Shown here: piece by piece, positions 61,657 through 64,000 of the stretch
Position numbering within the stretch: position 1 is the stretch's first letter
Layout of the letters: each line of letters starts with the position of its first letter
DNA from: Streptomyces cinnamoneus
GTDB taxonomy: Bacteria > Actinomycetota > Actinomycetes > Streptomycetales > Streptomycetaceae
Assembly: GCF_002939475.1 (NCBI RefSeq)
Contig: NZ_PKFQ01000001.1
Coordinates: 930,001 to 994,000, forward strand
DNA length: 64,000 nucleotides
Reading direction: 5' to 3'
Translations under genes and position numbers: made by a program
Notes under the pieces: generated by a model
What the model was told of the DNA's origin: nothing
Databases searched by the model: none
What the model saw: the letters and a program-made list of their open reading frames with translations, nothing else

Positions 61657-62880
61657 TCAGGCGAGCACGGTCAGCGGGTCGTCGAGCACGGGCTGCCAGG
61701 CCGCCTCGGCGGCGCCGATGAGGCTGTTGTGGTCGAGCGTGCTGGAGAGGATCGGCACGCTCCCGCTGCGTCCCCACAGGCTGCGGTCGGCGACGACGGC
61801 CCGCAACCGCTCGGGGTCGGCCTCCAGGAGTTCACGGTGCAGGCCGCCGAGGACGATGCGGTCCGGATTGAGGATGTTGACCAGTCCCGCGAGGCCCAGG
61901 CCCAGCCGGTCGACGATCAGCTCGGCCGCGGCCCGTACGGACGCGTCGCCGTACTCGGTGCGCAGCAGGTCGCGCGACTGCTGCAGGAGCGAGACGGCGG
62001 GCCCGGGTTCGCGGCCCGCGGCGGTGAGGAACGCCAGCGGGTCGGTCTCCACGTCGAGGCAGCCCCGGCTGCCGCAGTGGCAGGGCAGGCCCGCGGGGTT
62101 GACGGTCAGGTGCCCGACCTCCAGGGCGAGGCCCGAACTGCCGCTGTGCAGCCGCCCGTCGAGGACGAGCGCGCCGCCGACGCCCCGGTGCCCGGTGGCC
62201 ACGCACAGCAGGTGACGGGCGCCCCGGCCCGCGCCGTGCCGGTGCTCGGCCAGCGCGGCGAGGTTGACGTCGTTGCCGGCGACGCCCCCGAGGGGAGCGC
62301 CTCCCGGGTCCACCACCCCGCACTTGGCCAGGGCCTGGTGGAACAGATCGCGGACGGGGGCGCCGGCGGGCCAGGACAGGTGCAGCGGGTTGAGGGCCGT
62401 GCCCTCCGGCTCCGCGACCGCCGAGGGCACCGCGAGGCCCGCGCCGAGGCAGCGCCGCCCGGTCTCGCGCAGCAGCCCGGCACCGGCCTCGACGACGGCG
62501 TCGATGACGTGCGAGGGGTCGGCGGGAACCGTCATGCACCCGGGAGCGGTGGCGACCATCCGTCCGCCGAGGCCCACGAGGGCGGCGCGGAAGCCGTCGG
62601 CGTGGATCTGCGCGGCGAGGACGACGGGACCGTTCGGCGCGATGGAGAGCCGGTGGGAGGGCCGTCCCTGGGAGCCGGCGGCCGCGCCCGGGCGGGCGTC
62701 CACCTGGATCAGTCCGAGCGCTTCGAGCTCCGCGGCCACGGCTCCGGCGGTCGCCCGGGTCACCCCGAGTTCCGCCGTGAGCACGGCGCGCGTGGGGGCG
62801 CGTCCGGTGTGCACGAGCTCCAGGGCCGGGCCGAGGGCGCCGCGGCCCCGCTCCAAACGTGTTGTCCGAGTCTGGGTCAC
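61657..62880 (-). CDS. ROK-family transcriptional regulator
   Basis: 407 residues: an N-terminal winged HTH (TRAVLTAELGVTRATAGAVAAELEALGLI) and a ROK sugar-kinase-like domain with the zinc motif CHCGSRGCLD near residue 275, plus GVAGNDVNLAALAEH and VLGGLHREL. ROK repressors sense sugars and often control adjacent transporters. It is divergent from an MFS transporter gene across a gap of only 17 bp, which suggests shared control. Confidence 0.9.
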   Translation of the reverse strand: MTQTRTTRLERGRGALGPALELVHTGRAPTRAVLTAELGVTRATAGAVAAELEALGLIQVDARPGAAAGSQGRPSHRLSIAPNGPVVLAAQIHADGFRAALVGLGGRMVATAPGCMTVPADPSHVIDAVVEAGAGLLRETGRRCLGAGLAVPSAVAEPEGTALNPLHLSWPAGAPVRDLFHQALAKCGVVDPGGAPLGGVAGNDVNLAALAEHRHGAGRGARHLLCVATGHRGVGGALVLDGRLHSGSSGLALEVGHLTVNPAGLPCHCGSRGCLDVETDPLAFLTAAGREPGPAVSLLQQSRDLLRTEYGDASVRAAAELIVDRLGLGLAGLVNILNPDRIVLGGLHRELLEADPERLRAVVADRSLWGRSGSVPILSSTLDHNSLIGAAEAAWQPVLDDPLTVLA

Positions 62881-62894
62881 ACCCCTATTCTGAC

Positions 62895-62915
62895 TTTGTG
62901 CCGACGCTAAACAAA
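62895..62915. promoter_or_regulatory. inverted repeat TTTGT-N11-ACAAA, candidate ROK operator
   Basis: Short A/T-rich arms at 62895-62899 and 62911-62915 straddle the assumed GTG start of the MFS gene, between the divergent ROK and MFS genes. The arms are only five bases long. If this is a real operator, the MFS start may lie downstream. Confidence 0.25.
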
Positions 62916-64000
62916 ATACGGACGGCCCTTTCCCGGGAACGAGGTCCCCTCGCGGGCGATCCCGGGCTCCGCCGCCTCCGAACCGCCCTGACCCTCTTCT
63001 TCGCCCTCGACGGCTTCCTCTTCGCCGGCTGGGTGGTCCGCATCCCCGCGATCAAGGAACAGACCGGCGCCTCGGCCGGTGCGCTCGGGCTCGCCCTGCT
63101 CGGCGTGTCGGGCGGGGCCGTCGCGACCATGATGATGACCGGACGCCTGTGCCGGCGCTTCGGCACCCACCCGGTGACGGTCGCCGCGGGTGCCCTGATG
63201 TCCCTGTCCATCGCCCTGCCGCCGCTCACCCACTCCGCCCTCGCCCTCGGCCTGGTCCTGCTCTGCTTCGGGGCCGCGTACGGCGGCCTGAACGTGGCCA
63301 TGAACAGCGCCGCCGTGGACCTCGTCGCGGCGCTGCGCCGACCGGTGATGCCCAGCTTCCACGCCGCGTTCAGCGTCGGCGGGATGCTCGGCGCCGGGCT
63401 CGGCGGACTCGTGGCCGGCCAGCTGTCCGCCACCCGCCACCTGCTGGTCCTGACCGCCGTGGGGCTCGCCGTGGCCGCGGCGGCGGGCCGTACGCTCCTC
63501 GCCCACCCGGCGCCGCGCCTCCCCGGGGCACCGGCCGCCCCCGGGCGGGCGGAGGACGGGGCCCGGACCTCCGGCCGCGACCGCCGGCTGGTGGCCGTCT
63601 TCGGCCTGATCGCCCTGTGCACGGCCTACGGAGAGGGGGCGCTCGCCGACTGGGGCGCGCTCCACCTCGAACAGGACCTGGCCGCCCACGCGGGTGTCGC
63701 CGCGGTCGGCTACTCCGTCTTCGCGCTCGCCATGACCGTCGGCCGGCTCACCGGCACCGCGCTCCTCGAACGCCTCGGCCAGACACGCGTGCTGGTGGCG
63801 GGCGGCCTCACCGCCGCGCTGGGCATGCTGCTCGGCTCGCTGGCCCCGACGGTGTGGGCGGCGCTCGCCGGCTTCGCCGTCACCGGGCTCGGGCTGGCCA
63901 ACATCTTCCCCGTCGCGGTCGGCCGGGCCGGCGAGCTGACGGGACCGGCCGGCGTGGCCGCCGCCTCCACCTTCGGCTACGGCGGCATGCTGCTGGGCCC
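62898..64000 (+). CDS. MFS transporter (sugar permease-like), 3' end beyond the window
   Basis: 367 codons are visible from GTG 62898 with no stop. Helices begin at LTLFFALDGFLFAGWVVRIP, with GRLCRRFGTHPV at the motif A position, and at least ten membrane segments are present. The pattern GGLNVAMNSAAVDLV and SFHAAFSVGGMLGAGLGG resembles YbjJ/fucose-permease-like MFS proteins. It is likely regulated by the divergent ROK protein. The exact start is uncertain. Confidence 0.85.
   Translation, partial: MPTLNKIRTALSRERGPLAGDPGLRRLRTALTLFFALDGFLFAGWVVRIPAIKEQTGASAGALGLALLGVSGGAVATMMMTGRLCRRFGTHPVTVAAGALMSLSIALPPLTHSALALGLVLLCFGAAYGGLNVAMNSAAVDLVAALRRPVMPSFHAAFSVGGMLGAGLGGLVAGQLSATRHLLVLTAVGLAVAAAAGRTLLAHPAPRLPGAPAAPGRAEDGARTSGRDRRLVAVFGLIALCTAYGEGALADWGALHLEQDLAAHAGVAAVGYSVFALAMTVGRLTGTALLERLGQTRVLVAGGLTAALGMLLGSLAPTVWAALAGFAVTGLGLANIFPVAVGRAGELTGPAGVAAASTFGYGGMLLG

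Overview
The window is high-GC actinomycete DNA, most likely Streptomyces: strong G/C bias at third codon positions, GTG starts, and a right-hand flank of genes typical of Streptomyces chromosomes (TerD family, a Y/G/Q-rich small protein, an HpnB-type glycosyltransferase, a Rv1733c-type membrane protein, a ROK regulator). About positions 1-48,100 look like a large nonribosomal peptide (NRPS) gene cluster that runs off the left edge. About 48,100-64,000 is ordinary chromosome.

Layout of the cluster. A left operon on the minus strand (3308 to <1) encodes a SbnA-like PLP synthase, an AurF-type diiron N-oxygenase, an ornithine-carbamoyltransferase-like enzyme and the start of a methyltransferase. 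Next come an MFS exporter, a PuuE/PgdA-type deacetylase, a cytosolic NHL beta-propeller protein and a cysteate-synthase-like PLP enzyme. The core, on the minus strand from 41,840 to 10,302, is a type II thioesterase, an MbtH protein and two NRPS genes. Diverging from it on the plus strand (42,435-48,065) are an adenylation-thiolation-TauD fusion, a SbnB-like dehydrogenase and a second SbnA-like synthase. SbnA and SbnB together make 2,3-diaminopropionate (Dap).

The assembly line. Reading through one frameshift and one amber codon, the first NRPS gene (40,400-21,875) encodes six modules and the second (21,875-10,302) encodes three plus a thioesterase. Binding-pocket residues read by eye give: Asx-like, Thr, Ser, (module 4: adenylation domain deleted), Thr, Thr-like, Ser, unassigned with a basic-substrate flavour, and Gly carrying an inserted N-methyltransferase (sarcosine). 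Five condensation domains look like dual epimerisation/condensation domains, predicting D residues at positions 1, 2, 4, 5 and 7. The empty module 4, or the starter condensation domain, is the natural acceptor for the free-standing A-T-TauD protein. The likely product is a nonapeptide-scale Ser/Thr-rich peptide carrying a Dap-derived residue that may be N-oxygenated, carbamoylated and methylated. I do not recognise it as a known compound.

Sequence quality caution. The two lesions in the first NRPS gene lie 640 bp apart inside a ~2 kb stretch that is almost identical to another part of the same gene, and the sister copy carries a cluster of odd substitutions in a core motif. Assembly or consensus error is at least as likely as real inactivation.
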